64,000 nucleotides of DNA from Limanda limanda (taxonomy: Eukaryota > Chordata > Actinopteri > Pleuronectiformes > Pleuronectidae). Location of the stretch: positions 277,716-341,715 of the forward strand of contig NW_026870594.1 in NCBI RefSeq assembly GCF_963576545.1. Direction: 5' to 3'. The notes beneath the pieces are model-generated. The model saw only the letters and a program-made list of their open reading frames with translations, ran no database searches and was not told the DNA's origin. This document shows positions 26,101 through 39,177 of the stretch, one piece after another. The position numbers were made by a program, and so were the translations under genes. Positions within the stretch are counted from its first letter, which is position 1. The number at the start of each line of letters is the position of its first letter.

Positions 26101-26570
26101 TAACTTTTTTTGTGAAGGTCGGAGAGACTTGCAAGTAGGCTCTGCCCCCACTAAATGGGGTAGCGCGCATCGATCGGTACCATCGTTGAGCTTCTCCGAC
26201 TTTCGGAAGGGTTAGGGTTAGGGTTAGGGATGAAAGCACATAGGAGAAAGAGATATTCTTGAATAACTTTTTTTGTGAAGGTCGGAGAGACTTGAAAAGT
26301 GGTTGCATCTGGACTAATTTGGGTCCTGCGGATCGATTGGTACCATCCCCGAGCTTGTACGACCTTCGGAAGAGGTCGACCGACGAAATTCCCCCAAATC
26401 TGAGGAGATATTCTTGAATAACTTTTTTTGTGAAGGTCGGAGAGACTTGCAAGTAGGCTCTACCCCCACTAAATGGGGTAGCGCGCATCGATCGGTACCA
26501 TCCTTGAGCTTCTCCGACTTTCGGAAGGGTTAGGGTTAGGGTTAGGGATGAAAGCACATAGGAGAAAGAG
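23170..26570 (+). repeat. Higher-order block, right copy (offset 10,467 bp)
   Basis: This is the partner of 12.7-16.1 kb. It carries the same marker order but with its own changes: TTAGAGTT inside a telomeric tract near 24927, AATAGC near 25133, and CATCGTTGAG near 26184. The block is itself included in the 17,992-bp repeat. Confidence 0.75.
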
Positions 26571-29500
26571 ATATTCTTGAATAACTTTTTTTGTGAAGGT
26601 CGGAGAGACTTGGAAAGTGGTTGCATCTGGACTAATTCGGGTCCTGCAGATCGATTGGTACCATCTCCGAGCTTGTACGACCTTCGGAAGAGGTCGACCG
26701 ACGAAATTCCCCCAAATCTGAGGAGATATTCTTGAATAACTTTTTTTGTGAAGGTCGGAGAGACTTGCAAGTAGGCTCTACCCCCACTAAATGGGGTAGC
26801 GCGCATCGATCGGTACCATCCTTGAGCTTCTCCGACTTTCGGAAGGGTTAGGGTTAGGGTTAGGGATGAAAGCACATAGGAGAAAGAGATATTCTTGAAT
26901 AACTTTTTTTGTGAAGGTCGGAGAGACTTGGAAAGTGGTTGCATCTGGACTAATTTGGGTCCTGCGGATCGATTGGTACCATCCCCGAGCTTGTACGACC
27001 TTCGGAAGAGGTCGACCGACGAAATTCCCCCAAATCTGAGGAGATATTCTTGAATAACTTTTTTTGTGAAGGTCGGAGAGACTTGCAAGTAGGCTCTACC
27101 CCCACTAAATGGGGTTGCGCGCATCGATCGGTACCATCCTTGAGCTTCTCCGACTTTCGGAAGGGTTAGGGTTAGGGTTAGGGATGAAAGCACATAGGAG
27201 AAAGAGATATTCTTGAATAACTTTTTTTGTGAAGGTCGGAGAGACTTGCAAGTAGGCTCTACCCCCACTAAATGGGGTAGCGCGCATCGATCGGTACCAT
27301 CCTTGAGCTTCTCCGACTTTCGGAAGGGTTAGGGTTAGGGTTAGGGATGAAAGCACATAGGAGAAAGAGATATTCTTGAATAACTTTTTTTGTGAAGGTC
27401 GGAGAGACTTGAAAAGTGGTTGCATCTGGACTAATTTGGGTCCTGCGGATCGATTGGTACCATCCCCGAGCTTGTACGACCTTCGGAAGAGGTCGACCGA
27501 CGAAATTCCCCCAAATCTGAGGAGATATTCTTGAATTACTTTTTTTGTGAAGGTCGGAGAGACTTGCAAGTAGGCTCTACCCCCACTAAATGGGGTTGCG
27601 CACATCGATCGGTACCATCCTTGAGCTTTTCCGACTTTCGGAAGGGTTAGGGTTAGGGTTAGGGATGAAAGCACATAGGAGAAAGAGATATTCTTGAATA
27701 ACTTTTTTTGTGAAGGTCGGAGAGACTTGCAAGTAGGCTCTACCCCCACTAAATGGGGTAGCGCGCATCGATCGGTACCATCCTTGAGCTTCTCCGACTT
27801 TCGGAAGGGTTAGGGTTAGGGTTAGGGATGAAAGCACATAGGAGAAAGAGATATTCTTGAATAACTTTTTTTGTGAAGGTCGGAGAGACTTGAAAAGTGG
27901 TTGCATCTGGACTAATTTGGGTCCTGCGGATCGATTGGTACCATCCCCGAGCTTGTACGACCTTCGGAAGAGGTCGACCGACGAAATTCCCCCAAATCTG
28001 AGGAGATATTCTTGAATTACTTTTTTTGTGAAGGTCGGAGAGACTTGCAAGTAGGCTCTACCCCCACTAAATGGGGTAGCGCGCATCGATCGGTACCATC
28101 CTTGAGCTTCTCCGACTTTCGGAAGGGTTAGGGTTAGGGTTAGGGATGAAAGCACATAGGAGAAAGAGATATTCTTGAATAACTTTTTTTGTGAAGGTCG
28201 GAGAGACTTGAAAAGTGGTTGCATCTGGACTAATTTGGGTCCTGCGGATCGATTGGTACCATCCCCGAGCTTGTACGACCTTCGGAAGAGGTCGACCGAC
28301 GAAATTCCCCCAAATCTGAGGAGATATTCTTGAATAGCTTTTTTTGTGAAGGTCGGAGAGACTTGCAAGTAGGCTCTACCCCCACTAAATGGGGTTGCGC
28401 GCATCGATCGGTACCATCCTTGAGCTTCTCCGACTTTCGGAAGGGTTAGGGTTAGGGTTAGGGATGAAAGCACATAGGAGAAAGAGATATTCTTGAATAA
28501 CTTTTTTTGTGAAGGTCGGAGAGACTTGCAAGTAGGCTCTACCCCCACTAAATGGGGTAGCGCGCATCGATCGGTACCATCCTTGAGCTTCTCCGACTTT
28601 CGGAAGGGTTAGGGTTAGGGTTAGGGATGAAAGCACATAGGAGAAAGAGATATTCTTGAATAACTTTTTTTGTGAAGGTCGGAGAGACTTGGAAAGTGGT
28701 TGCATCTGGACTAATTTGGGTCCTGCGGATCGATTGGTACCATCCCCGAGCTTGTACGACCTTCGGAAGAGGTCGACCGACGAAATTCCCCCAAATCTGA
28801 GGAGATATTCTTGAATTACTTTTTTTGTGAAGGTCGGAGAGACTTGCAAGTAGGCTCTACCCCCACTAAATGGGGTTGCGCGCATCGATCGGTACCATCC
28901 TTGAGCTTCTCCGACTTTCGGAAGGGTTAGGGTTAGGGTTAGGGATGAAAGCACATAGGAGAAAGAGATATTCTTGAATAACTTTTTTTGTGAAGGTCGG
29001 AGAGACTTGCAAGTAGGCTCTACCCCCACTAAATGGGGTAGCGCGCATCGATCGGTACCATCCTTGAGCTTCTCCGACTTTCAGAAGGGTTAGGGTTAGG
29101 GTTAGGGATGAAAGCACATAGGAGAAAGAGATATTCTTGAATAACTTTTTTTGTGAAGGTCGGAGAGACTTGCAAGTAGGCTCTACCCCCACTAAATGGG
29201 GTAGCGCGCATCGATCGGTACCATCCTTGAGCTTCTCCGACTTTCGGAAGGGTTAGGGTTAGGGTTAGGGATGAAAGCACATAGGAGAAAGAGATATTCT
29301 TGAATAACTTTTTTTGTGAAGGTCGGAGAGACTTGCAAGTAGGCTCTGCCCCCACTAAATGGGGTAGCGCGCATCGATCGGTACCATCGTTGAGCTTCTC
29401 CGACTTTCGGAAGGGTTAGGGTTAGGGTTAGGGATGAAAGCACATAGGAGAAAGAGATATTCTTGAATAACTTTTTTTGTGAAGGTCGGAGAGACTTGAA

Positions 29501-30600
29501 AAGTGGTTGCATCTGGACTAATTTGGGTCCTGCGGATCGATTGGTACCATCCCCGAGCTTGTACGACCTTCGGAAGAGGTCGACCGACGAAATTCCCCCA
29601 AATCTGAGGAGATATTCTTGAATAACTTTTTTTGTGAAGGTCGGAGAGACTTGCAAGTAGGCTCTACCCCCACTAAATGGGGTAGCACGCATCGATCGGT
29701 ACCATCCTTGAGCTTCTCCGACTTTCGGAAGGGTTAGGGTTAGGGTTAGGGATGAAAGCACATAGGAGAAAGAGATATTCTTGAATAACTTTTTTTGTGA
29801 AGGTCGGAGAGACTTGGAAAGTGGTTGCATCTGGACTAATTCGGGTCCTGCGGATCGATTGGTACCATCTCCGAGCTTGTACGACCTTCGGAAGAGGTCG
29901 ACCGACGAAATTCCCCCAAATCTGAGGAGATATTCTTGAATAACTTTTTTTGTGAAGGTCGGAGAGACTTGCAAGTAGGCTCTACCCCCACTAAATGGGG
30001 TAGCGCGCATCGATCGGTACCATCCTTGAGCTTCTCCGACTTTCGGAAGGGTTAGGGTTAGGGTTAGGGATGAAAGCACATAGGAGAAAGAGATATTCTT
30101 GAATAACTTTTTTTGTGAAGGTCGGAGAGACTTGGAAAGTGGTTGCATCTGGACTAATTTGGGTCCTGCGGATCGATTGGTACCATCCCCGAGCTTGTAC
30201 GACCTTCGGAAGAGGTCGACCGACGAAATTCCCCCAAATCTGAGGAGATATTCTTGAATAACTTTTTTTGTGAAGGTCGGAGAGACTTGCAAGTAGGCTC
30301 TACCCCCACTAAATGGGGTTGCGCGCATCGATCGGTACCATCCTTGAGCTTCTCCGACTTTCGGAAGGGTTAGGGTTAGGGTTAGGGATGAAAGCACATA
30401 GGAGAAAGAGATATTCTTGAATAACTTTTTTTGTGAAGGTCGGAGAGACTTGCAAGTAGGCTCTACCCCCACTAAATGGGGTAGCGCGCATCGATCGGTA
30501 CCATCCTTGAGCTTCTCCGACTTTCGGAAGGGTTAGGGTTAGGGTTAGGGATGAAAGCACATAGGAGAAAGAGATATTCTTGAATAACTTTTTTTGTGAA
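24450..30600 (+). repeat. 3,204-bp tandem duplication, first instance
   Basis: About 24.45-27.40 kb recurs at 27.65-30.60 kb with offset 3,204 bp. Markers are TTCAGAAG (25879/29082), CTCTGCCCC with CATCGTTGAG (26144-26184/29347-29388), and ATTCGGGTC with CATCTCCGAG (26636/29840). The copies differ at CTGCAG versus CTGCGG near 26648/29847. Confidence 0.82.
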
Positions 30601-33600
30601 GGTCGGAGAGACTTGCAAGTAGGCTCTACCCCCACTAAATGGGGTAGCGCGCATCGATCGGTACCATCCTTGAGCTTCTCCGACTTTCGGAAGGGTTAGG
30701 GTTAGGGTTAGGGATGAAAGCACATAGGAGAAAGAGATATTCTTGAATAACTTTTTTTGTGAAGGTCGGAGAGACTTGCAAGTAGGCTCTACCCCCACTA
30801 AATGGGGTAGCGCGCATCGATCGGTACCATCCTTGAGCTTCTCCGACTTTCGGAAGGGTTAGGGTTAGGGTTAGGGATGAAAGCACATAGGAGAAAGAGA
30901 TATTCTTGAATAACTTTTTTTGTGAAGGTCGGAGAGACTTGCAAGTAGGCTCTACCCCCACTAAATGGGGTAGCGCGCATCGATCGGTACCATCCTTGAG
31001 CTTCTCCGACTTTCGGAAGGGTTAGGGTTAGGGTTAGGGATGAAAGCACATAGGAGAAAGAGATATTCTTGAATAACTTTTTTTGTGAAGGTCGGAGAGA
31101 CTTGCAAGTAGGCTCTACCCCCACTAAATGGGGTAGCGCGCATCGATCGGTACCATCCTTGAGCTTCTCCGACTTTCGGAAGGGTTAGGGTTAGGGTTAG
31201 GGATGAAAGCACATAGGAGAAAGAGATATTCTTGAATAACTTTTTTTGTGAAGGTCGGAGAGACTTGGAAAGTGGTTGCATCTGGACTAATTTGGGTCCT
31301 GCGGATCGATTGGTACCATCCCCGAGCTTGTACGACCTTCGGAAGAGGTCGACCGACGAAATTCCCCCAAATCTGAGGAGATATTCTTGAATTACTTTTT
31401 TTGTGAAGGTCGGAGAGACTTGCAAGTAGGCTCTACCCCCACTAAATGGGGTTGCGCGCATCGATCGGTACCATCCTTGAGCTTCTCCGACTTTCGGAAG
31501 GGTTAGGGTTAGGGTTAGGGATGAAAGCACATAGGAGAAAGAGATATTCTTGAATAACTTTTTTTGTGAAGGTCGGAGAGACTTGCAAGTAGGCTCTACC
31601 CCCACTAAATGGGGTAGCGCGCATCGATCGGTACCATCCTTGAGCTTCTCCGACTTTCGGAAGGGTTAGGGTTAGGGATGAAAGCACATAGGAGAAAGAG
31701 ATATTCTTGAATAACTTTTTTTGTGAAGGTCGGAGAGACTTGCAAGTAGGCTCTACCCCCACTAAATGGGGTAGCGCGCATCGATCGGTACCATCCTTGA
31801 GCTTCTCCGACTTTCGGAAGGGTTAGGGTTAGGGTTAGGGATGAAAGCACATAGGAGAAAGAGATATTCTTGAATAACTTTTTTTGTGAAGGTCGGAGAG
31901 ACTTGCAAGTAGGCTCTACCCCCACTAAATGGGGTAGCGCGCATCGATCGGTACCATCCTTGAGCTTCTCCGACTTTCGGAAGGGTTAGGGTTAGGGTTA
32001 GGGATGAAAGCACATAGGAGAAAGAGATATTCTTGAATAACTTTTTTTGTGAAGGTCGGAGAGACTTGCAAGTAGGCTCTACCCCCACTAAATGGGGTAG
32101 CGCGCATCGATCGGTACCATCCTTGAGCTTCTCCGACTTTCGGAAGGGTTAGGGTTAGGGTTAGGGATGAAAGCACATAGGAGAAAGAGATATTCTTGAA
32201 TAACTTTTTTTGTGAAGGTCAGAGAGACTTGGAAAGTGGTTGCATCTGGACTAATTTGGGTCCTGCAGATCGATTGGTACCATCCCCGAGCTTGTACGAC
32301 CTTCGGAAGAGGTCGACCGACGAAATTCCCCCAAATCTGAGGAGATATTCTTGAATAACTTTTTTTGTGAAGGTCGGAGAGACTTGCAAGTAGGCTCTAC
32401 CCCCACTAAATGGGGTAGCGCGCATCGATCGGTACCATCCTTGAGCTTCTCCGACTTTCGGAAGGGTTAGGGTTAGGGATGAAAGCACATAGGAGAAAGA
32501 GATATTCTTGAATAACTTTTTTTGTGAAGGTCGGAGAGACTTGAAAAGTGGTTGCATCTGGACTAATTTGGGTCCTGCGGATCGATTGGTACCATCCCCG
32601 AGCTTGTACGACCTTCGGAAGAGGTCGACCGACGAAATTCCCCCAAATCTGAGGAGATATTCTTGAATTACTTTTTTTGTGAAGGTCGGAGAGACTTGCA
32701 AGTAGGCTCTACCCCCACTAAATGGGGTTGCGCGCATCGATCGGTACCATCCTTGAGCTTCTCCGACTTTCGGAAGGGTTAGGGTTAGGGTTAGGGATGA
32801 AAGCACATAGGAGAAAGAGATATTCTTGAATAACTTTTTTTGTGAAGGTCGGAGAGACTTGCAAGTAGGCTCTACCCCCACTAAATGGGGTAGCGCGCAT
32901 CGATCGGTACCATCCTTGAGCTTCTCCGACTTTCGGAAGGGTTAGGGTTAGGGTTAGGGATGAAAGCACATAGGAGAAAGAGATATTCTTGAATAACTTT
33001 TTTTGTGAAGGTCGGAGAGACTTGCAAGTAGGCTCTACCCCCACTAAATGGGGTAGCGCGCATCGATCGGTACCATCCTTGAGCTTCTCCGACTTTCGGA
33101 AGGGTTAGGGTTAGGGTTAGGGATGAAAGCACATAGGAGAAAGAGATATTCTTGAATAACTTTTTTTGTGAAGGTCGGAGAGACTTGCAAGTAGGCTCTA
33201 CCCCCACTAAATGGGGTAGCGCGCATTGATCGGTACCATCCTTGAGCTTCTCCGACTTTCGGAAGGGTTAGGGTTAGGGTTAGGGATGAAAGCACATAGG
33301 AGAAAGAGATATTCTTGAATAACTTTTTTTGTGAAGGTCGGAGAGACTTGCAAGTAGGCTCTACCCCCACTAAATGGGGTAGCGCGCATCGATCGGTACC
33401 ATCCTTGAGCTTCTCCGACTTTCGGAAGGGTTAGGGTTAGGGTTAGGGATGAAAGCACATAGGAGAAAGAGATATTCTTGAATAACTTTTTTTGTGAAGG
33501 TCGGAGAGACTTGCAAGTAGGCTCTACCCCCACTAAATGGGGTAGCGCGCATCGATCGGTACCATCCTTGAGCTTCTCCGACTTTCGGAAGGGTTAGGGT

Positions 33601-33870
33601 TAGGGTTAGGGATGAAAGCACATAGGAGAAAGAGATATTCTTGAATAACTTTTTTTGTGAAGGTCAGAGAGACTTGCAAGTAGGCTCTACCCCCACTAAA
33701 TGGGGTAGCGCGCATCGATCGGTACCATCCTTGAGCTTCTCCGACTTTCGGAAGGGTTAGGGTTAGGGATGAAAGCACATAGGAGAAAGAGATATTCTTG
33801 AATAACTTTTTTTGTGAAGGTCGGAGAGACTTGCAAGTAGGCTCTACCCCCACTAAATGGGGTAGCGCGC
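28950..33870 (+). repeat. 5,307-bp period, copy 1
   Basis: This segment matches 34.26-39.18 kb at +5,307 bp. Shared rare markers include TTCAGAAG near 29082, CATCGTTGAG near 29388, GTAGCACGC near 29694, ATTCGGGTC near 29840, two 157-bp units near 31670 and 32470, and CATTGATCGG near 33226. Its 18.1-21.1 kb counterpart lies 12,685 bp upstream (17,992 minus 5,307), so about 3 kb is present three times. Confidence 0.85.
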
Positions 33871-34660
33871 ATCGATCGGTACCATCCTTGAGCTTCTCCG
33901 ACTTTCAGAAGGGTTAGGGTTAGGGTTAGGGATGAAAGCACATAGGAGAAAGAGATATTCTTGAATAACTTTTTTTGTGAAGGTCGGAGAGACTTGCAAG
34001 TAGGCTCTACCCCCACTAAATGGGGTAGCGCGCATCGATCGGTACCATCCTTGAGCTTCTCCGACTTTCGGAAGGGTTAGGGTTAGGGTTAGGGATGAAA
34101 GCACATAGGAGAAAGAGATATTCTTGAATAACTTTTTTTGTGAAGGTCGGAGAGACTTGCAAGTAGGCTCTGCCCCCACTAAATGGGGTAGCGCGCATCG
34201 ATCGGTACCATCCTTGAGCTTCTCCGACTTTCGGAAGGGTTAGGGTTAGGGATGAAAGCACATAGGAGAAAGAGATATTCTTGAATAACTTTTTTTGTGA
34301 AGGTCGGAGAGACTTGCAAGTAGGCTCTACCCCCACTAAATGGGGTAGCGCGCATCGATCGGTACCATCCTTGAGCTTCTCCGACTTTCAGAAGGGTTAG
34401 GGTTAGGGTTAGGGATGAAAGCACATAGGAGAAAGAGATATTCTTGAATAACTTTTTTTGTGAAGGTCGGAGAGACTTGCAAGTAGGCTCTACCCCCACT
34501 AAATGGGGTAGCGCGCATCGATCGGTACCATCCTTGAGCTTCTCCGACTTTCGGAAGGGTTAGGGTTAGGGTTAGGGATGAAAGCACATAGGAGAAAGAG
34601 ATATTCTTGAATAACTTTTTTTGTGAAGGTCGGAGAGACTTGCAAGTAGGCTCTGCCCCC
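33690..34660 (+). repeat. 483-bp three-monomer tandem duplication
   Basis: A 157-bp unit followed by two 163-bp units is present twice in succession, with a TTCAGAAG variant near 33906 and 34389. The copies differ by CTCTGCCCC in one and CTCTACCCC in the other near 34171/33688. Confidence 0.75.
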
Positions 34661-37600
34661 ACTAAATGGGGTAGCGCGCATCGATCGGTACCATCGTTGA
34701 GCTTCTCCGACTTTCGGAAGGGTTAGGGTTAGGGTTAGGGATGAAAGCACATAGGAGAAAGAGATATTCTTGAATAACTTTTTTTGTGAAGGTCGGAGAG
34801 ACTTGAAAAGTGGTTGCATCTGGACTAATTTGGGTCCTGCGGATCGATTGGTACCATCCCCGAGCTTGTACGACCTTCGGAAGAGGTCGACCGACGAAAT
34901 TCCCCCAAATCTGAGGAGATATTCTTGAATAACTTTTTTTGTGAAGGTCGGAGAGACTTGCAAGTAGGCTCTACCCCCACTAAATGGGGTAGCACGCATC
35001 GATCGGTACCATCCTTGAGCTTCTCCGACTTTCGGAAGGGTTAGGGTTAGGGTTAGGGATGAAAGCACATAGGAGAAAGAGATATTCTTGAATAACTTTT
35101 TTTGTGAAGGTCGGAGAGACTTGGAAAGTGGTTGCATCTGGACTAATTCGGGTCCTGCGGATCGATTGGTACCATCTCCGAGCTTGTACGACCTTCGGAA
35201 GAGGTCGACCGACGAAATTCCCCCAAATCTGAGGAGATATTCTTGAATAACTTTTTTTGTGAAGGTCGGAGAGACTTGCAAGTAGGCTCTACCCCCACTA
35301 AATGGGGTAGCGCGCATCGATCGGTACCATCCTTGAGCTTCTCCGACTTTCGGAAGGGTTAGGGTTAGGGTTAGGGATGAAAGCACATAGGAGAAAGAGA
35401 TATTCTTGAATAACTTTTTTTGTGAAGGTCGGAGAGACTTGGAAAGTGGTTGCATCTGGACTAATTTGGGTCCTGCGGATCGATTGGTACCATCCCCGAG
35501 CTTGTACGACCTTCGGAAGAGGTCGACCGACGAAATTCCCCCAAATCTGAGGAGATATTCTTGAATAACTTTTTTTGTGAAGGTCGGAGAGACTTGCAAG
35601 TAGGCTCTACCCCCACTAAATGGGGTTGCGCGCATCGATCGGTACCATCCTTGAGCTTCTCCGACTTTCGGAAGGGTTAGGGTTAGGGTTAGGGATGAAA
35701 GCACATAGGAGAAAGAGATATTCTTGAATAACTTTTTTTGTGAAGGTCGGAGAGACTTGCAAGTAGGCTCTACCCCCACTAAATGGGGTAGCGCGCATCG
35801 ATCGGTACCATCCTTGAGCTTCTCCGACTTTCGGAAGGGTTAGGGTTAGGGTTAGGGATGAAAGCACATAGGAGAAAGAGATATTCTTGAATAACTTTTT
35901 TTGTGAAGGTCGGAGAGACTTGCAAGTAGGCTCTACCCCCACTAAATGGGGTAGCGCGCATCGATCGGTACCATCCTTGAGCTTCTCCGACTTTCGGAAG
36001 GGTTAGGGTTAGGGTTAGGGATGAAAGCACATAGGAGAAAGAGATATTCTTGAATAACTTTTTTTGTGAAGGTCGGAGAGACTTGCAAGTAGGCTCTACC
36101 CCCACTAAATGGGGTAGCGCGCATCGATCGGTACCATCCTTGAGCTTCTCCGACTTTCGGAAGGGTTAGGGTTAGGGTTAGGGATGAAAGCACATAGGAG
36201 AAAGAGATATTCTTGAATAACTTTTTTTGTGAAGGTCGGAGAGACTTGCAAGTAGGCTCTACCCCCACTAAATGGGGTAGCGCGCATCGATCGGTACCAT
36301 CCTTGAGCTTCTCCGACTTTCGGAAGGGTTAGGGTTAGGGTTAGGGATGAAAGCACATAGGAGAAAGAGATATTCTTGAATAACTTTTTTTGTGAAGGTC
36401 GGAGAGACTTGCAAGTAGGCTCTACCCCCACTAAATGGGGTAGCGCGCATCGATCGGTACCATCCTTGAGCTTCTCCGACTTTCGGAAGGGTTAGGGTTA
36501 GGGTTAGGGATGAAAGCACATAGGAGAAAGAGATATTCTTGAATAACTTTTTTTGTGAAGGTCGGAGAGACTTGGAAAGTGGTTGCATCTGGACTAATTT
36601 GGGTCCTGCGGATCGATTGGTACCATCCCCGAGCTTGTACGACCTTCGGAAGAGGTCGACCGACGAAATTCCCCCAAATCTGAGGAGATATTCTTGAATT
36701 ACTTTTTTTGTGAAGGTCGGAGAGACTTGCAAGTAGGCTCTACCCCCACTAAATGGGGTTGCGCGCATCGATCGGTACCATCCTTGAGCTTCTCCGACTT
36801 TCGGAAGGGTTAGGGTTAGGGTTAGGGATGAAAGCACATAGGAGAAAGAGATATTCTTGAATAACTTTTTTTGTGAAGGTCGGAGAGACTTGCAAGTAGG
36901 CTCTACCCCCACTAAATGGGGTAGCGCGCATCGATCGGTACCATCCTTGAGCTTCTCCGACTTTCGGAAGGGTTAGGGTTAGGGATGAAAGCACATAGGA
37001 GAAAGAGATATTCTTGAATAACTTTTTTTGTGAAGGTCGGAGAGACTTGCAAGTAGGCTCTACCCCCACTAAATGGGGTAGCGCGCATCGATCGGTACCA
37101 TCCTTGAGCTTCTCCGACTTTCGGAAGGGTTAGGGTTAGGGTTAGGGATGAAAGCACATAGGAGAAAGAGATATTCTTGAATAACTTTTTTTGTGAAGGT
37201 CGGAGAGACTTGCAAGTAGGCTCTACCCCCACTAAATGGGGTAGCGCGCATCGATCGGTACCATCCTTGAGCTTCTCCGACTTTCGGAAGGGTTAGGGTT
37301 AGGGTTAGGGATGAAAGCACATAGGAGAAAGAGATATTCTTGAATAACTTTTTTTGTGAAGGTCGGAGAGACTTGCAAGTAGGCTCTACCCCCACTAAAT
37401 GGGGTAGCGCGCATCGATCGGTACCATCCTTGAGCTTCTCCGACTTTCGGAAGGGTTAGGGTTAGGGTTAGGGATGAAAGCACATAGGAGAAAGAGATAT
37501 TCTTGAATAACTTTTTTTGTGAAGGTCAGAGAGACTTGGAAAGTGGTTGCATCTGGACTAATTTGGGTCCTGCAGATCGATTGGTACCATCCCCGAGCTT

Positions 37601-39177
37601 GTACGACCTTCGGAAGAGGTCGACCGACGAAATTCCCCCAAATCTGAGGAGATATTCTTGAATAACTTTTTTTGTGAAGGTCGGAGAGACTTGCAAGTAG
37701 GCTCTACCCCCACTAAATGGGGTAGCGCGCATCGATCGGTACCATCCTTGAGCTTCTCCGACTTTCGGAAGGGTTAGGGTTAGGGATGAAAGCACATAGG
37801 AGAAAGAGATATTCTTGAATAACTTTTTTTGTGAAGGTCGGAGAGACTTGAAAAGTGGTTGCATCTGGACTAATTTGGGTCCTGCGGATCGATTGGTACC
37901 ATCCCCGAGCTTGTACGACCTTCGGAAGAGGTCGACCGACGAAATTCCCCCAAATCTGAGGAGATATTCTTGAATTACTTTTTTTGTGAAGGTCGGAGAG
38001 ACTTGCAAGTAGGCTCTACCCCCACTAAATGGGGTTGCGCGCATCGATCGGTACCATCCTTGAGCTTCTCCGACTTTCGGAAGGGTTAGGGTTAGGGTTA
38101 GGGATGAAAGCACATAGGAGAAAGAGATATTCTTGAATAACTTTTTTTGTGAAGGTCGGAGAGACTTGCAAGTAGGCTCTACCCCCACTAAATGGGGTAG
38201 CGCGCATCGATCGGTACCATCCTTGAGCTTCTCCGACTTTCGGAAGGGTTAGGGTTAGGGTTAGGGATGAAAGCACATAGGAGAAAGAGATATTCTTGAA
38301 TAACTTTTTTTGTGAAGGTCGGAGAGACTTGCAAGTAGGCTCTACCCCCACTAAATGGGGTAGCGCGCATCGATCGGTACCATCCTTGAGCTTCTCCGAC
38401 TTTCGGAAGGGTTAGGGTTAGGGTTAGGGATGAAAGCACATAGGAGAAAGAGATATTCTTGAATAACTTTTTTTGTGAAGGTCGGAGAGACTTGCAAGTA
38501 GGCTCTACCCCCACTAAATGGGGTAGCGCGCATTGATCGGTACCATCCTTGAGCTTCTCCGACTTTCGGAAGGGTTAGGGTTAGGGTTAGGGATGAAAGC
38601 ACATAGGAGAAAGAGATATTCTTGAATAACTTTTTTTGTGAAGGTCGGAGAGACTTGCAAGTAGGCTCTACCCCCACTAAATGGGGTAGCGCGCATCGAT
38701 CGGTACCATCCTTGAGCTTCTCCGACTTTCGGAAGGGTTAGGGTTAGGGTTAGGGATGAAAGCACATAGGAGAAAGAGATATTCTTGAATAACTTTTTTT
38801 GTGAAGGTCGGAGAGACTTGCAAGTAGGCTCTACCCCCACTAAATGGGGTAGCGCGCATCGATCGGTACCATCCTTGAGCTTCTCCGACTTTCGGAAGGG
38901 TTAGGGTTAGGGTTAGGGATGAAAGCACATAGGAGAAAGAGATATTCTTGAATAACTTTTTTTGTGAAGGTCAGAGAGACTTGCAAGTAGGCTCTACCCC
39001 CACTAAATGGGGTAGCGCGCATCGATCGGTACCATCCTTGAGCTTCTCCGACTTTCGGAAGGGTTAGGGTTAGGGATGAAAGCACATAGGAGAAAGAGAT
39101 ATTCTTGAATAACTTTTTTTGTGAAGGTCGGAGAGACTTGCAAGTAGGCTCTACCCCCACTAAATGGGGTAGCGCGC
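34257..39177 (+). repeat. 5,307-bp period, copy 2
   Basis: Partner of 28.95-33.87 kb. It shares GTAGCACGC near 34993, which is absent from the homologous positions near 26485, 44477 and 47686, so these two copies are each other's closest relatives. Confidence 0.85.

Larger units (their letters stand above)
17810..30610 (+). repeat. 17,992-bp higher-order repeat, copy 1 segment
   Basis: The A/B order, every 157-bp unit and nearly all rare variants recur at +17,992 bp from about 17.8 to 30.6 kb. Examples are GGTCAGAG near 19535, CATTGATCGG near 20541, GGAGTTGCG near 21492, CTTCTACGAC near 22976 and GCACATCGAT near 27599. The left edge is set by a mismatch near 17807. The right edge is where copy 2 has a B (about 48.6 kb) and copy 1 continues with A. 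Confidence 0.88.
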
